A stretch of 64,000 bases of DNA from Stenopsyche tienmushanensis (Eukaryota > Arthropoda > Insecta > Trichoptera > Stenopsychidae): the NCBI GenBank assembly GCA_008973525.1, contig WACJ01000123.1:682001-746000 (forward strand), written 5' to 3'. The notes beneath the pieces were generated by a model. It saw only the letters and a program-made list of their open reading frames with translations, made no database searches and was not told the DNA's origin. Position 1 is the first letter of the stretch. Each line of letters begins with the position of its first letter. This document shows positions 33,160 through 42,628 of this stretch, in pieces. The position numbers and the translations under genes are program-made.

Positions 33160-33605
33160 AGGCTGACTTCAGACTATGTGTACCCGAAGGTCCAATAGAG
33201 AAATGTAGGAAATGAAGTGAACTAAAATATCAAAGGAACTACTACGCGAAGCACGAACTACGGCTGTAACAGATGACGGACTGCAGGAGTTCCCGCTTTC
33301 TCAAGGTGGTCGTATTGGTTTTGGTCATTCGTAGTACTTAGCCACGGAAACGAGTCGCTGTTTTCTTTCGTGCACTAGATTGTTGAAGTCAGTGATATCG
33401 CCTTTTGCACAGAGTCCTCCTACATCTTCTGTAATCGGCTGTTTCACATTCCATTTTACACATATTAGCTGAGCTACCACAGCAGCGTTTGATAAGCAAA
33501 CCAATTAGGCTGGTTTTGCATCTCTACTCTACAACATTACCTTAAAAGTTCAACTGTTACCCACTGGTGTAGGAATTGTCCCCCTTCCTCCTAGAGTTTT
33601 AAGTA
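33160..33605 (-). repeat. Repeat X, reversed copy
   Basis: The blocks CGTAGTACTTAGCCACGGAAACGAGTCGC, TTTTGCACAGAGTCCTCCT and CAGCAGCGTTTGATAAGCAAACC match the 46.6-46.9 kb copy and the antisense of 14.1-14.5 kb. Confidence 0.65.
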
Positions 33606-33609
33606 CAAA

Positions 33610-34370
33610 AGTAATGAGGTTATTATCCAATGGAGCTGTCATTCATGTTCTAACGATTTCCAGGAAGTGGGTCGTGTTATATGTTATATATGTGGTATAT
33701 AGGTCGCCCCACCCTCGTATCAATGCAGCTGATGACCTACAGTAGTGCTTATTCAATGACGGCATTACTCACAATGTCAAAAATCTGTCAACGAACATTT
33801 TATATATTTCATGAAAAAGTCTTTTTCAACAGCTCTTCATTGCGTTCTAATGGATTTGTCGCTGCTTGGTCGGGGACTGCTTATTCAATGTTCGCAGCTA
33901 ACCTCTATATCTTAAGGCTGTCTGCAGAACTTGGGCCTCTTCAATATCCATTCATTCTCGTCTGTATCATAAATTCACCTCCTCATGCATTTAATATTGA
34001 AGGTAGCAATATCTTCGAGTATCATTTAGAACGCCCACACGGCGGCTCACCTGGATGAACGTATCGAAGGGCGCTTTTGTGACCATCTCCATAAGGAGTG
34101 TGGGGGGTTTATTTCCTGGAGTATATAAAACCCAGTTCCACTTTTTTTACCGGGCTAAAATGAAGTCATACGCTTAAGTGCATCTCATACACCAACTGAG
34201 TGTGTCTTCCCGTCCACATGCAACTTTCCCAAGCGAATTCAAGAATTGGTGGTTTTTTAGTTCGGATTGACCCTCCACTTTCAGTGATTTTAAAGCTATA
34301 TAGAAGGCAACGGAAGTTCAACTAGTCTATTCTGTAAACTTCTGATCAACCAAAATTCTGAATCTTCATG
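33610..34370. other. Unassigned intergenic DNA
   Basis: A 125-codon plus-strand ORF at 33,681-34,058 is hydrophobic but has no domain I recognise, and no gene-like signals surround it. I do not call it a gene. Confidence 0.4.
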
Positions 34371-34747
34371 TGTAACTATATAACAATGACACTAAATATT
34401 TGAATTTGTTCAATTGGAGAGGAAAGGTTTGAGACATGTGTAAATATGTTTATTAAAATTTACATAATTAAATTAGTTAATGCGTTTAATGTAAGAAAAT
34501 ATCAATAATTATGGAGAAAAAATAAATTTTATTGTCGGTTCATCTTTTATATAGCAGGATATATTATTAGTAACATTGTATTGTTTAAATAAATTTGTAT
34601 AGTTACACAAGAACCCGCGTTATTAAAATTTTCGTAGCCTTCTTACTGAAGAGAAGAATAAATAGTAATTCTGTAGCAGGTCAATTGGCAAGCCTTTATG
34701 GTTTTTTAAATTACTATTTTATGGGTTGCTCAACAAAATGGTGGATT

Positions 34748-34997
34748 CTACTTTTTTAGTATGTCGACCAATTTTGATAAAAGATCTCCCTGAAATATAA
34801 TATTGGAGTTAAAATAGAACGCAAATACATTCAAAATCAATAAATAAATTTAAATCTCATACAACATCTTTTACAAAATCAGCCTTCTTGTCTTCCGGCT
34901 TCTTTTCTTCAGGCTTTGCGCCTCCACACGGTTTTCCACAGGCCGCAACTAATGCAGATGCAAAGAGCACTAACAAAAATGTCAGATAGAGCTTCAT
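34748..34997 (-). CDS. Short secreted peptide precursor, subfamily C (34.7 kb gene)
   Basis: Exon 1 is 34,863-34,997 and exon 2 is 34,748-34,789. The 73-nt phase-0 intron has a GTATGA donor, and the precursor is 58 residues. The signal peptide is MKLYLTFLLVLFASALVAA. A Cys-containing spacer (CGKPCGG) is followed by a Lys/Glu/Pro repeat (KPEEKKPEDKK) instead of the strongly acidic stretch of its twin. Exon 1 ends ADFVKDV, and exon 2 encodes GDLLSKLVDILKK. Both Cys and the last-helix pattern are kept relative to the 31.8 kb gene, while the spacer charge has changed. This suggests selection on the helix and looser constraint on the spacer (inference). Confidence 0.8.
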
Positions 34998-35042
34998 TTT
35001 TAAGTCTAAGCACTACCTTATGATCAGATCGAACCTTTAAGA

Positions 35043-35075
35043 ATGAGCTAATATTGTTTTGGTTTACAATATATA
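35043..35075 (-). promoter_or_regulatory. Core promoter of the 34.7 kb gene
   Basis: ATATA(T) (35,070-35,075) lies 31 bp upstream of the A in AGCTCATTC (A at 35,044). Confidence 0.7.
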
Positions 35076-35182
35076 CCTACACCCAACAGTTGTTTTATCA
35101 AATGGAATTCGTATAAGTATGTACTTTTTGTTTCATGAGTAAACTGATTAAATATGAATCTAATAGTTGAGAAATTAGCAAT

Positions 35183-35204
35183 GCAATAGATGCACCTGTT
35201 TATA
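35183..35204. promoter_or_regulatory. Shared distal element (copy 3)
   Basis: TGCAATAGATGCACCTGTTTATA lies about 140-160 bp upstream of the predicted start site. Confidence 0.55.
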
Positions 35205-35421
35205 CATCTATGTGGGGAAAAATGACCAGACGCAAAACCACCATTTTTAAACTATGCCATCTGATCATGGGATAATAGCGGCCTTATTGTATACCGACGT
35301 ATAATTCGCAGTAGTCCAAATGTTGAATTTGTAAAAAATGTAGGAATATATCCATTGAAACTATGGTAAAGCGTAATGAAAGACAAGAAGTTCTGATTCC
35401 ATAATAAAGCAACTCCCTACA

Positions 35422-35530
35422 ATATAGAGGCTCCCGCTTCTGCTCACCCAGAAAACGTCGATGCGTCATCCACGTGTTCAAACCAATCGAACGAAGGAGT
35501 TGTGATATCATGATGGATATTTAATAGCTT
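35422..35530. repeat. Repeat Y, copy 2
   Basis: This matches 28,761-28,870 over the GAGGCTCCCGCTTCTGCTCACCCAG core and about 80 bp beyond. It sits about 425 bp upstream of a peptide-gene ATG; copy 1 sits about 380 bp upstream of another. Confidence 0.6.
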
Positions 35531-35904
35531 TTTTGTATCTGTTTATTTATGGATATTCCCTTTGTATAACAAAAAAATATGACTTAATTATATTTTGTGC
35601 TACATTACAATGTAATCTAACTAAATAGTCCCGCACCATAACAGATCAAATCTAGAATATATGTATGTGAGTGTAATTAATAAGATCGATGAAGGAAATG
35701 GTAATATTCGTATCACATTTTTAAAGCCTTACGATAATAGAATTCAAACATTTAAATTCGATTAAGACAATTTAGTTGATGCTTTAATAGTGTAGTCTTT
35801 AAAAAAACTGCATAATCCAAATATATTTTTAAAAGTAAATGGAATATTCTATAAATTTGATTCATCTGTAAATGTTTTTAAAAAACGATAATTTTAAATT
35901 TAAA

Positions 35905-36175
35905 TATAGCATGGGCGAATTATCATACCCATGCAATGATTGCGTGCAATGCTCTTGATTTGGTTAGATTTAATTGACCAGATTAACATCGACACCTTTC
36001 GTCTCTCTTTAGGTGCAATGTGTTATTTTAACAGCGCCATCTTCTGTGGCGCTGCCGACTCATTGCGTCTACAATATCAACCGATCGCTTTTTACGTGTG
36101 CACCGTTGCCGGTTGGATGGTGATACACAGGAGGCGAGAGTCGCGAGAAATCACTGGTGTCAGAAGTGAAATAAA
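35905..36175 (+). mobile_element. LTR fragment with primer binding site
   Basis: The LTR blocks TGTGTTATTTTAACAGCGCCATC and GTGCACCGTTGCCGGTTGGATGG are followed by ACTGGTGTCAGAAGTGAAAT (36,149-36,168). The latter is a tRNA-Leu-like primer site, so this is the 5' side of an LTR element whose body is gone. Confidence 0.65.
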
Positions 36176-36269
36176 GCAGATCTCCCTTTTTACATTAAAA
36201 AAAAGTGAAGCATAGTAGCGAGGGCACTCGCGGAATAGAGTTCCCGGGCGGCATCACACTCCCACGGGT

Positions 36270-36475
36270 TCGTCGATATGGCCGCACTAGCGCGCGGGTC
36301 CGTTCTGCCTTCGAGTCGTTATGTAGCTAGGCGGATGGGATAGTGGTGGACGCGCGTCGGACAGAATGACTCTCTTCTTTAGACAACTTCTTTATTAGCC
36401 ACGATAGAGAGATCTAGCTGCGGGAAGGATGTTCTCCCGAAGGTCAAGGCTAACCGACGATTATTGATCATAACC
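36270..36475 (-). mobile_element. LTR fragment, reverse orientation
   Basis: GCACTAGCGCGCGGGTCCGTTCT, GACTCTCTTCTTTAGACAAC and AGGTCAAGGCTAACCGACGA are antisense to the 16.6 kb solo LTR. It faces the forward piece at 35.9-36.2 kb. Confidence 0.65.
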
Positions 36476-36905
36476 AAGCTTTGTTCATTATCCATCGTCA
36501 ATTGTTTTATGATTTTTTTTTTGTTTTCCCGTTAATTTGTTTGTTTTTATTACATAGGATGGGAGTCCTCGGATTGTAAAGTTCCTGAGGTACATTCCGC
36601 TTTATTACGCGCGGGTTCGTTTAATATCGGAGCGTGGAAGAGTCTATAGAGGAGAGAGAAAATAATTACTTTATGAGAAAATTCAACGTGTTTTGGCTAA
36701 GATATATATTTCGCGCTGAGAAAAGGATTCCAGCTGTGTAACTCCTGGGGAACTAACAGTAAGAAAACGTCTCCCCGTGGCTAAGACTTTCGGTCGATTC
36801 TTTGTCAATCAACCAAAGAAAAATGTGTTAAATATAAAGTAAATGGGATTAGTGCAGAAAAATAATCTTTATTTAATAAAATACACAATCAGATAATGAA
36901 AATAT

Positions 36906-37255
36906 TTATTTTCTTATAAATGGCAATGGAAATATACGACGAGGGTCACCTTTTTTTACCAAGTCTCGACCGGCTCTTGGTATTGGAAATTTTTTACCTA
37001 TATCATCGATAAGATCTCGAAATGATTCTTCTAAATTATCTTCGACCGACTTTAGTCTATCTCTAAGCTTGTCTTTTATCGTATCAATCTGAAAAATATA
37101 CGAGTATATGAAATATTATGGCGTTTTTGTTGATTTAACATAGGTATTCGTTAAGTACTCACGGCATCTTTAATGATATTTCTTTTTTGGCGCTCGACCG
37201 ATGTGACTAACGTTGAAATCGAAAGTAATATTATGAACGTAAGAAGTAATTTCAT
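36906..37255 (-). CDS. Secreted peptide precursor, subfamily B (36.9 kb gene)
   Basis: Exon 1 is 37,163-37,255 and exon 2 is 36,906-37,088. The 74-nt phase-0 intron has a GTGAGT donor, and the precursor is 91 residues. The signal peptide is MKLLLTFIILLSISTLVTS. The spacer VERQKR is followed by NIIKDA at the exon end; this KR-N-I-I-K arrangement parallels RRR-N-I-F-K-K in subfamily A and ties the two subfamilies together. Exon 2 is a long highly charged helix (IDTIKDKLRDRLKSVEDNLE, then SFRDLIDDIGKK), then FPIPRAGRD, and a basic end DPRRIFPLPFIRK. It lacks the PWNKW/RRRNYF tail of the other two B genes. It is nearly charge-balanced rather than strongly cationic. Confidence 0.82.
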
Positions 37256-37308
37256 GTTGATTTTCAGCACTTTCAAACGAACTTGGCTCGAACAGCTCAG
37301 CATCTCAT

Positions 37309-37316
37309 TATATACT
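37309..37316 (-). promoter_or_regulatory. TATA box of the 36.9 kb gene
   Basis: ATGGAGTATATAATGAG on the minus strand aligns with the GGAGTATATAA block of the two other subfamily B genes. Confidence 0.6.
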
Positions 37317-37319
37317 CCA

Positions 37320-37790
37320 TTGGCCGTACAATTAATGAAATGAATGCATTAAACATATTTCATGAATATGCAAATATTTAATTTTCGCAAGTGTTAGAAT
37401 AGTATCAAATGTTTCCTTAGGTGTTTTCCTGAGTTATTATACCATTTTTCATATAAAATTTCAGCTTTGTACTCTTAATATGCGTATGTATTAGGTTATC
37501 CCGAAAGAAATCAATTTATTTTTCAAATCAAAACTTATTTTTCTTTAACTTTTTTACATATATTAATATGAAATATAATTGCTTTTATTATTAACACCTA
37601 GCTTCTATCTCTTCTGCAAGTTTTTATCTCCTTCTTATTTAAATTAGACAGTTCAGAATCGAAATTTTATCTTAAATTATTTGTTAATTAATCTATAAAA
37701 TATAATCGATGAATCGTACAAAAAAAAAAATATAAAGAGAAGTTTTCTTCGATGTCTCTGGACACTTCCACTCCTTCCACTCTTCCACTC
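37320..37790. other. AT-rich intergenic
   Basis: I see no gene signal here. Confidence 0.45.
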
Positions 37791-37799
37791 CTGATGATC

Positions 37800-38235
37800 G
37801 ACGGAAGCGAGATTAAATTTTCGAGATCCATCCGATATTTGGTGGTGGAAATTGACGATAAACTTCACTTTACAATACCTAGCCAAGTTGAAAAATAGCA
37901 TCAGATGCCCAAAAACAAAATCGAAGAAGGCTTCACAACGAAGTAGTGCACTCATTGGTGTTGTAGAGTGTCGGAAGATCTTTACAACAAGAACTATCCT
38001 GGTATTGACTGCTATACCGTCAATAGAACTGCTCGCCCAAGAGAGATAGGGAGTCCAAAAAGGAGCACTGAAAAAATTTGCCAAGGAAAACACCATAGTG
38101 GTGTGGCAGTCCCGATGGTACAGCTCCACAAAATATCATTGGACATATAAGTTAATACTAAATTTGGAAACGTGGATAGGCAAAAAACATGGCCAAATGT
38201 GTTACCAACTGACCCAGGTCCTTTTCGGGCATAAC
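37800..38235 (+). mobile_element. R1-like element fragment (copy of 60.1 kb)
   Basis: LAKLKNSIRCPK, then VVECRKIFTTRTILVLTA, then LLAQER. Frameshifts follow, then LNLETWIGKKHGQM and LTQVLFGH. This is the region between the RT and the C-terminal knuckle of an R1-type ORF2. The same segment is at 60,105-60,480. Confidence 0.7.
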
Positions 38236-38515
38236 TGCTTCGGAGGAGGGACGACCTCCTGCAACCAAGGCTAACCGACGATTCTCCGCCTCCTGCGCGT
38301 CACTCCCCAACCGGCAACGGTGCACGCGCAAGAAGCAATCCGTCGGTTTGCAAGTGCAATGTATCCGTAGGGCCACAAGAGATAGCGCTGTTAAAATAAC
38401 ACATTGCTCCTGAAGAGAAACGGAAGATGTCACTGTCAATCTGGCGAATTAAATCTGCTCAGCTCAACAGCGCTACTACGTGCTGATGGTAAATTACTCA
38501 TGCTAAACCAGCAGG
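38236..38515 (-). mobile_element. LTR fragment, reverse orientation
   Basis: This is antisense to the Leu-PBS LTR family: CCAAGGCTAACCGACGATTC, CCGGCAACGGTGCACGCGC and GTTAAAATAACACATTGC. It interrupts the R1-like sequence, whose C-terminal end resumes at about 38,525. Confidence 0.75.
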
Positions 38516-38519
38516 CATT

Positions 38520-38880
38520 GCACACATGACACCGCACACATGACATTCGTCTTTCCAGCATGGAGCGTTGAAAGGAATGCTCTCCGTGAGAAGTTGGGAG
38601 CAAATACGCTTAATGATACTAAGACATGGAATGCGTGGTACAAATATATAAAGTGCGTTATGCAGCAGAAGGAGGACGTAGAAGAAGAATATGCCCTATG
38701 GAACCATCTACCATCGAGCTGACACCCATGAGCTGAGTTGCCCATAACGGAAGAGCCCAGGAAGGATACATCGCAACCACTCCAGCGCAATACTTAACTA
38801 GTAGCTGGGATGCAGCAAAAGAGGAGGGGAGTTTTAGTGGATAAAAATCCCACACTACCACCAAAATGGTAGTTTCTTTA
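38520..38880 (+). mobile_element. R1-like C-terminus and 3' tail
   Basis: It starts HMTFVFPAWSVERNALREKL, then WNAWYKYIKCVMQQKED, with a stop at about 38,721. The 3' tail has a GTGGA/CCCAC hairpin (38,837-38,853). It is probably the continuation of the element split by the LTR. Confidence 0.7.
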
Positions 38881-38889
38881 GAAGATTTC

Positions 38890-39720
38890 CCCTTTTACAC
38901 GTCGTAGATTTGTTTTAATATTCTGTTTGTGATCAATAAAATATTGATTTTGTGTTGAAGGGCTCTGAAAATAAATCGTCAATTGTTTAAAGGGAGCTGT
39001 TCACTGGGGTCAGAAGGAGTACATTTACAAATGTCAATCACTTTTGTTTGTTAAATGTTTTTAATATGTATTAAAAGCGGGCACAATAGCACAACTACTC
39101 GAAGCTTTGGGCTTTAATATAAAACGTATGGTTATATTTCGGTCGTAAATATTCTGTTTATATTTACGCTGCCGGCATAAAAGCCTCGGCATAATACTTA
39201 AGAAGTCTTTATTCGGAAACAAAATTTTGCCAATAGAAGTCGAAAGTTTCTTAGTAGACGCCCAGAGATTTTTTGATGTATCCGACTAAAATGCCCAAAA
39301 ACTTAGCGAATAAATTTAGAAAGTTTTCGCAAAGGGCAGGGGGTCGAAAGACACAAAAACGCGTTTATTGTTTGCTTGAAAGCGTCACAATTGTTTATTA
39401 CTTGATTATACTTTGATGATTTAAATAAAAGCTTAAGGTGCTATAGTCATTGCTCAAAATTGTGGCATTATTTTGCTATTATATATTAGGGATACCGGAT
39501 GAAAATTTCGTTTTTTGTCATCATTGTTTTTAATGATCAGTTAGGTTTTGTTCATAATGGAGAGAAATAAATTAGTTAATAGTAGCTGGATTAAAGACAA
39601 TGAATGACCTCTCATAGTCCGGGAGCTTATTCTGTCTATTTAGCATTATGAAGGTAACAATCTTAATTCAAAACGTGCTCATATAATTGATCCTATCGTT
39701 TTTTGGATGAAATGTCTATA
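38890..39720. other. AT-rich intergenic
   Basis: I see no gene or named repeat. Confidence 0.45.
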
Positions 39721-39776
39721 TGTAAAACAATAATTAATCATTAGAACACAAATTTCAAACTTATTTTATTACCATT

Positions 39777-39811
39777 GACACTTGTGCAAACCGAAATATG
39801 TACGTTGTACA
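39777..39811 (+). promoter_or_regulatory. Upstream motif of the 39.9 kb gene
   Basis: CACTTGTGCAAACCGAAATATGTA is the reverse complement of the TACATATTT...TGCACAAGTG motif of the minus-strand genes. It is correctly oriented for this plus-strand gene. A TCAGTT initiator-like sequence follows at about 39,848. Confidence 0.6.
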
Positions 39812-39894
39812 TGATATTGACTATGTAAAGGCATGTAAAAATAAATTCAGTTTCATTTCTTATTGGAAAGAGTCGAAAAAGCAGTGCTATCAAA

Positions 39895-40256
39895 ATGAGA
39901 TTACATCTAACACTAATACTAATACTTTCGATCGCCACTTTGGCTGCATCGTCGCCTTTTAGAAGAATGCCGTTCAGAAGGAGAAATATTTTCAAAAAGA
40001 TTGTAAGTATTTATGTATCAAATTCTATCTAGGATAAAGATTTTTGTCATCGTTCTCTATATTATTATAAATTTGTATTCTTGTCATTATGTTTTAGGGT
40101 GAAGGAATAAAAAACTTTGTGACTCCAATTGTAGACAAGGTAAAAGAGATAGTCACTCCAATTGTAGATAAAATAAAAGACGTCGGAGAACAGGTGGGTG
40201 AAGGATATGTTAATTTTGTAAGAAATATTATGAAAGGAAAAGTATACGGGATTTAG
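39895..40256 (+). CDS. Secreted cationic peptide precursor, subfamily A (39.9 kb, plus strand)
   Basis: Exon 1 is 39,895-40,002 and exon 2 is 40,098-40,256. The 95-nt phase-0 intron has a GTAAGT donor, and the precursor is 88 residues. The signal peptide is MRLHLTLILILSIATLAAS, followed by a basic spacer with MPFRRR and NIFKKI. Exon 2 begins GEGIKNF and then carries two tandem 11-residue units (VTPIVDKVKEI, VTPIVDKIKDV) encoded by a 33-bp DNA duplication. A further helix and a short basic end (MKGKVYGI) follow. It is the only plus-strand member, explained by the inverted duplication with 42,629-43,017. An indel near 40,240 changes the frame, and it stops nine or so residues earlier than its twin. 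Confidence 0.83.
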
Positions 40257-40259
40257 GTC

Positions 40260-40500
40260 TGGAACATATTTCAATTGGTCATTGATTCTAAAATAGTTGT
40301 AGTGAAAATTTTTGCAGTGTTATAAACATCTTGACAATCCCTGAATAATTTTTTTTTTATTTGCTTTTTTATTTAAAGATTTATTTTTCTAACGTTTCCA
40401 AAATATTGCTATGATAAGCTTAATAAGTCGTAGTAAAAATGTTTGCAATATTATGTGAATGTTAACAATTTCTGAATAAAAGCCAATATTTTTTAATTTG
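40260..40500 (+). other. 3' flank with internal duplication and poly(A) signal
   Basis: TAGTGAAAATTTTTGCA.T.TTAT (about 40,305) recurs as TAGTAAAAATGTTTGCAATATTATG (about 40,432). AATAAA occurs at about 40,477. This looks like a duplicated 3' UTR segment. Confidence 0.45.
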
Positions 40501-40589
40501 TTTTATTTAAAATAAATACATATATATTACAAATTAAGACTAGATAATATAAAAAATAAAATAGATATAAATATATACGTTTTATGGGT

Positions 40590-40985
40590 GAGGGAAAATC
40601 TAGTCTCGCTCGCGATCTCATTTGGTATGAGCCACCAATGTAAATTAGCCTCTCGGGGGGTTTTCGTGAACATGGAGGTCGTTGAAAGCTTCGGGGATGC
40701 ATTTCTCCCCATAACATACACCAAAAGCCTTAAATGTCTCAAAAGATGAGGGAGTGGCCACAAGGTTTGTGTATCCAACCGGTCCGCCTTTCAGATCGCA
40801 TGTTTGCATGACAGCAATAAGGCCAAGTTTTTGTATCAATTCATAACCATGGATGAAAAACGTATCCATCACTTCACATCTGAGACAAAGGAACATGAAG
40901 TTCCTACACTGAACCGAGCTGTTTAATGGTCCCGCTATTCGGGAGCATGCCAGCTCGCTCAATAAAAGTACACAGTAAAGTGCAA
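40590..40985 (-). mobile_element. R1-like 3' end, reverse orientation
   Basis: The minus strand reads DLKGGPVGYTNLVATPSSFE, then CYGEKCIPEAFNDLHVHENPPRG and a stop near 40,645, followed by the family 3' tail. Upstream are YELIQKLGLI-like decayed parts. Confidence 0.7.
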
Positions 40986-41003
40986 AACCTGAATTTAATA
41001 TCC

Positions 41004-41253
41004 ATGTCCGGGAGGTTGTCCCTCCTGCAGTCAGACCTCTCTCTCTCTGTCTTTCGTGTGGAATAAATAGTTATTTAGAGAAGAGAGCCTTTCCATTCGA
41101 CGCCCTTCGTGTTCCCATCCATTAGTCCAGCAACATCACAGCCCGACAGAAGAACGGACCCGTGCGTTAGCGCGACCATCCCGACGTGCACGTGGAGTCG
41201 GGGAGCCGCCTGGGGACTCTGCCCCCGAGAGTGTCCACACCATAAACGTTACA
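41004..41253 (+). mobile_element. LTR fragment, 3' half
   Basis: This matches the second half of the 16.6 kb solo LTR, from GGAGGTTGTCCCTCCTGCAG to AAACGTTACA. It retains AATAAATA (about 41,062) and an extra GC-rich segment just before its end. Confidence 0.75.
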
Positions 41254-41279
41254 GCAGCATAAATTAGTAAGATAGATAC

Positions 41280-41565
41280 ATATATGGTTTTAATGGGTGG
41301 GGGAACGTCGTTTGCGACCTCATTTGGCGTGAGTTACCTATGTAATTAACCTCTGGGGGGGGGGATTGTACAGATCATAGAAAGCCCCGGGTACGCATTT
41401 ATTCCCGAAAATACCGTAAAATGCCCTAAAAGAGCACAGAGCAGCCGCCAGGTCTGTGTGTCCAATCGGTCCGCTGACATGACGAATGAGCGCCTCGCGA
41501 TCAGACGTCATACCCAAACATATCTACAGAACGATTACGAACTCTCATTGCAAAATGAAGTTATC
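41280..41565 (-). mobile_element. R1-like 3' end, reverse orientation
   Basis: The reverse complement contains the same tail and a decayed C-terminal block (ATPSS/F.A.F region). It is related to the 40.6 kb copy. Confidence 0.6.
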
Positions 41566-41608
41566 CGAAGAAGACTAGTCGAATGGGTTACCTAGGTTAG
41601 GTTATTGC

Positions 41609-41645
41609 TTAAACATTGGGCCGGCTGAGTCAGCCCAATGTTTAA
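41609..41645. repeat. 13-bp perfect hairpin
   Basis: TTAAACATTGGGC and GCCCAATGTTTAA are separated by 11 nt. It adjoins mariner-derived DNA. Confidence 0.55.
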
Positions 41646-41799
41646 ACACGGCCAAGTCTATTTGTGCCCGTAGCAGGCGCCTGTTTTGCCATCCTCTTGT
41701 TATGGCCCTGCTAAATTGATTGTTGTTTTCATCAAACATTATTGTGTGATTTATTTTGCCACCTTTTTTCCCACTGCCATTTGCCACCTTTGGCCATGC

Positions 41800-42385
41800 A
41801 AGATTATATATGATCATCCGTTTTTTGACTTTGCAGAACAATACTGTCGTGTGCGAATATCCATCGGAAGCTCGTGGAAGTTTATGGTAGTGATATGATG
41901 AAGCGACAGCATGTCGCAAAGTAGGTTAGATTTTTCAGAGAAGACCGTACTGATACTCGTGACGGAATGAGAGACCATCAGTGATTTCTGACGAACTTGT
42001 GCAAATATTGAAGAAGTGCGAAATAGCGGTCATGTGACGCTTGACGACGCTCATGTATAATTTCCTGACATTTCTCGAAGTCTCCTCGGTGATATTGTGT
42101 CGGAAAAACTTGATTATAAGAAGTTGTGTGTAAGATGGATGCCCAGAATGTATATACGGGGGAGCTTTTTTGGACTCTATCGATGACGGCGCGGTTATCA
42201 CATTGATGGAAGGTAGCGGGAACGCGCGACAACCTCTCCATCTGAAGAATTTACCGTAACTGAACAAAATGGCCGACAAACACGCAAGACTAAACAAATT
42301 GACCGTTAGGATCCCTCCTACAGGCCAGGGCTACTAACTTCTAAATAAATAAAAATTCCCCGCCCTCAAGAGCCCTTGTAACCTT
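41800..42385 (+). mobile_element. mariner-family relic
   Basis: The plus strand, with frame breaks, reads EVYGSD, then RFFREDRTDTRD, then RPSVISDELVQILK, then TLDDAH and EKLDYKKLC. This is the N-terminal half of a mariner clade. It is followed by the shared terminal flank (CCCGCCCTCAAGAGCCCTTG). Confidence 0.65.
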
Positions 42386-42628
42386 TTTTTTCTGGATGGT
42401 TTTCGTATTGAAGACGTCATTGTCTCGTAGAGGAATTCGTTGCACTCTTTAATATTTTGGAAGAGAAGATCCATTGATTTGTAATTCTAAAAATATTTCT
42501 GATTAATCGCACTCAAATAAAATATTTTTTATAATAATAAGGCAAATTTAAAAAATAATTTGGATTTTATTCATTAATCGTTAATATTTACATAATATTA
42601 TAAACATTTTCACTACAACTAATCAAAA

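Larger units (their letters stand above)
34370..35260. repeat. Right copy of the subfamily C block duplication
   Basis: This is the partner of 31,490-32,345. Confidence 0.8.
39725..40310 (+). repeat. Left arm of an inverted duplication
   Basis: This is nearly identical to the reverse complement of 42,590-43,190, through promoter, both exons, intron and 3' flank. The spacer of about 2.3 kb is filled with TE fragments. Confidence 0.85.

Noticed and set aside
33681..34058. A 125-codon plus-strand ORF
   Set aside because: No signal peptide pattern, domain, splice or promoter support, and surrounding DNA is repeat-derived.
37677..38129. A 150-codon minus-strand ORF
   Set aside because: It overlaps an R1-like fragment readable on the plus strand and has no domain of its own.
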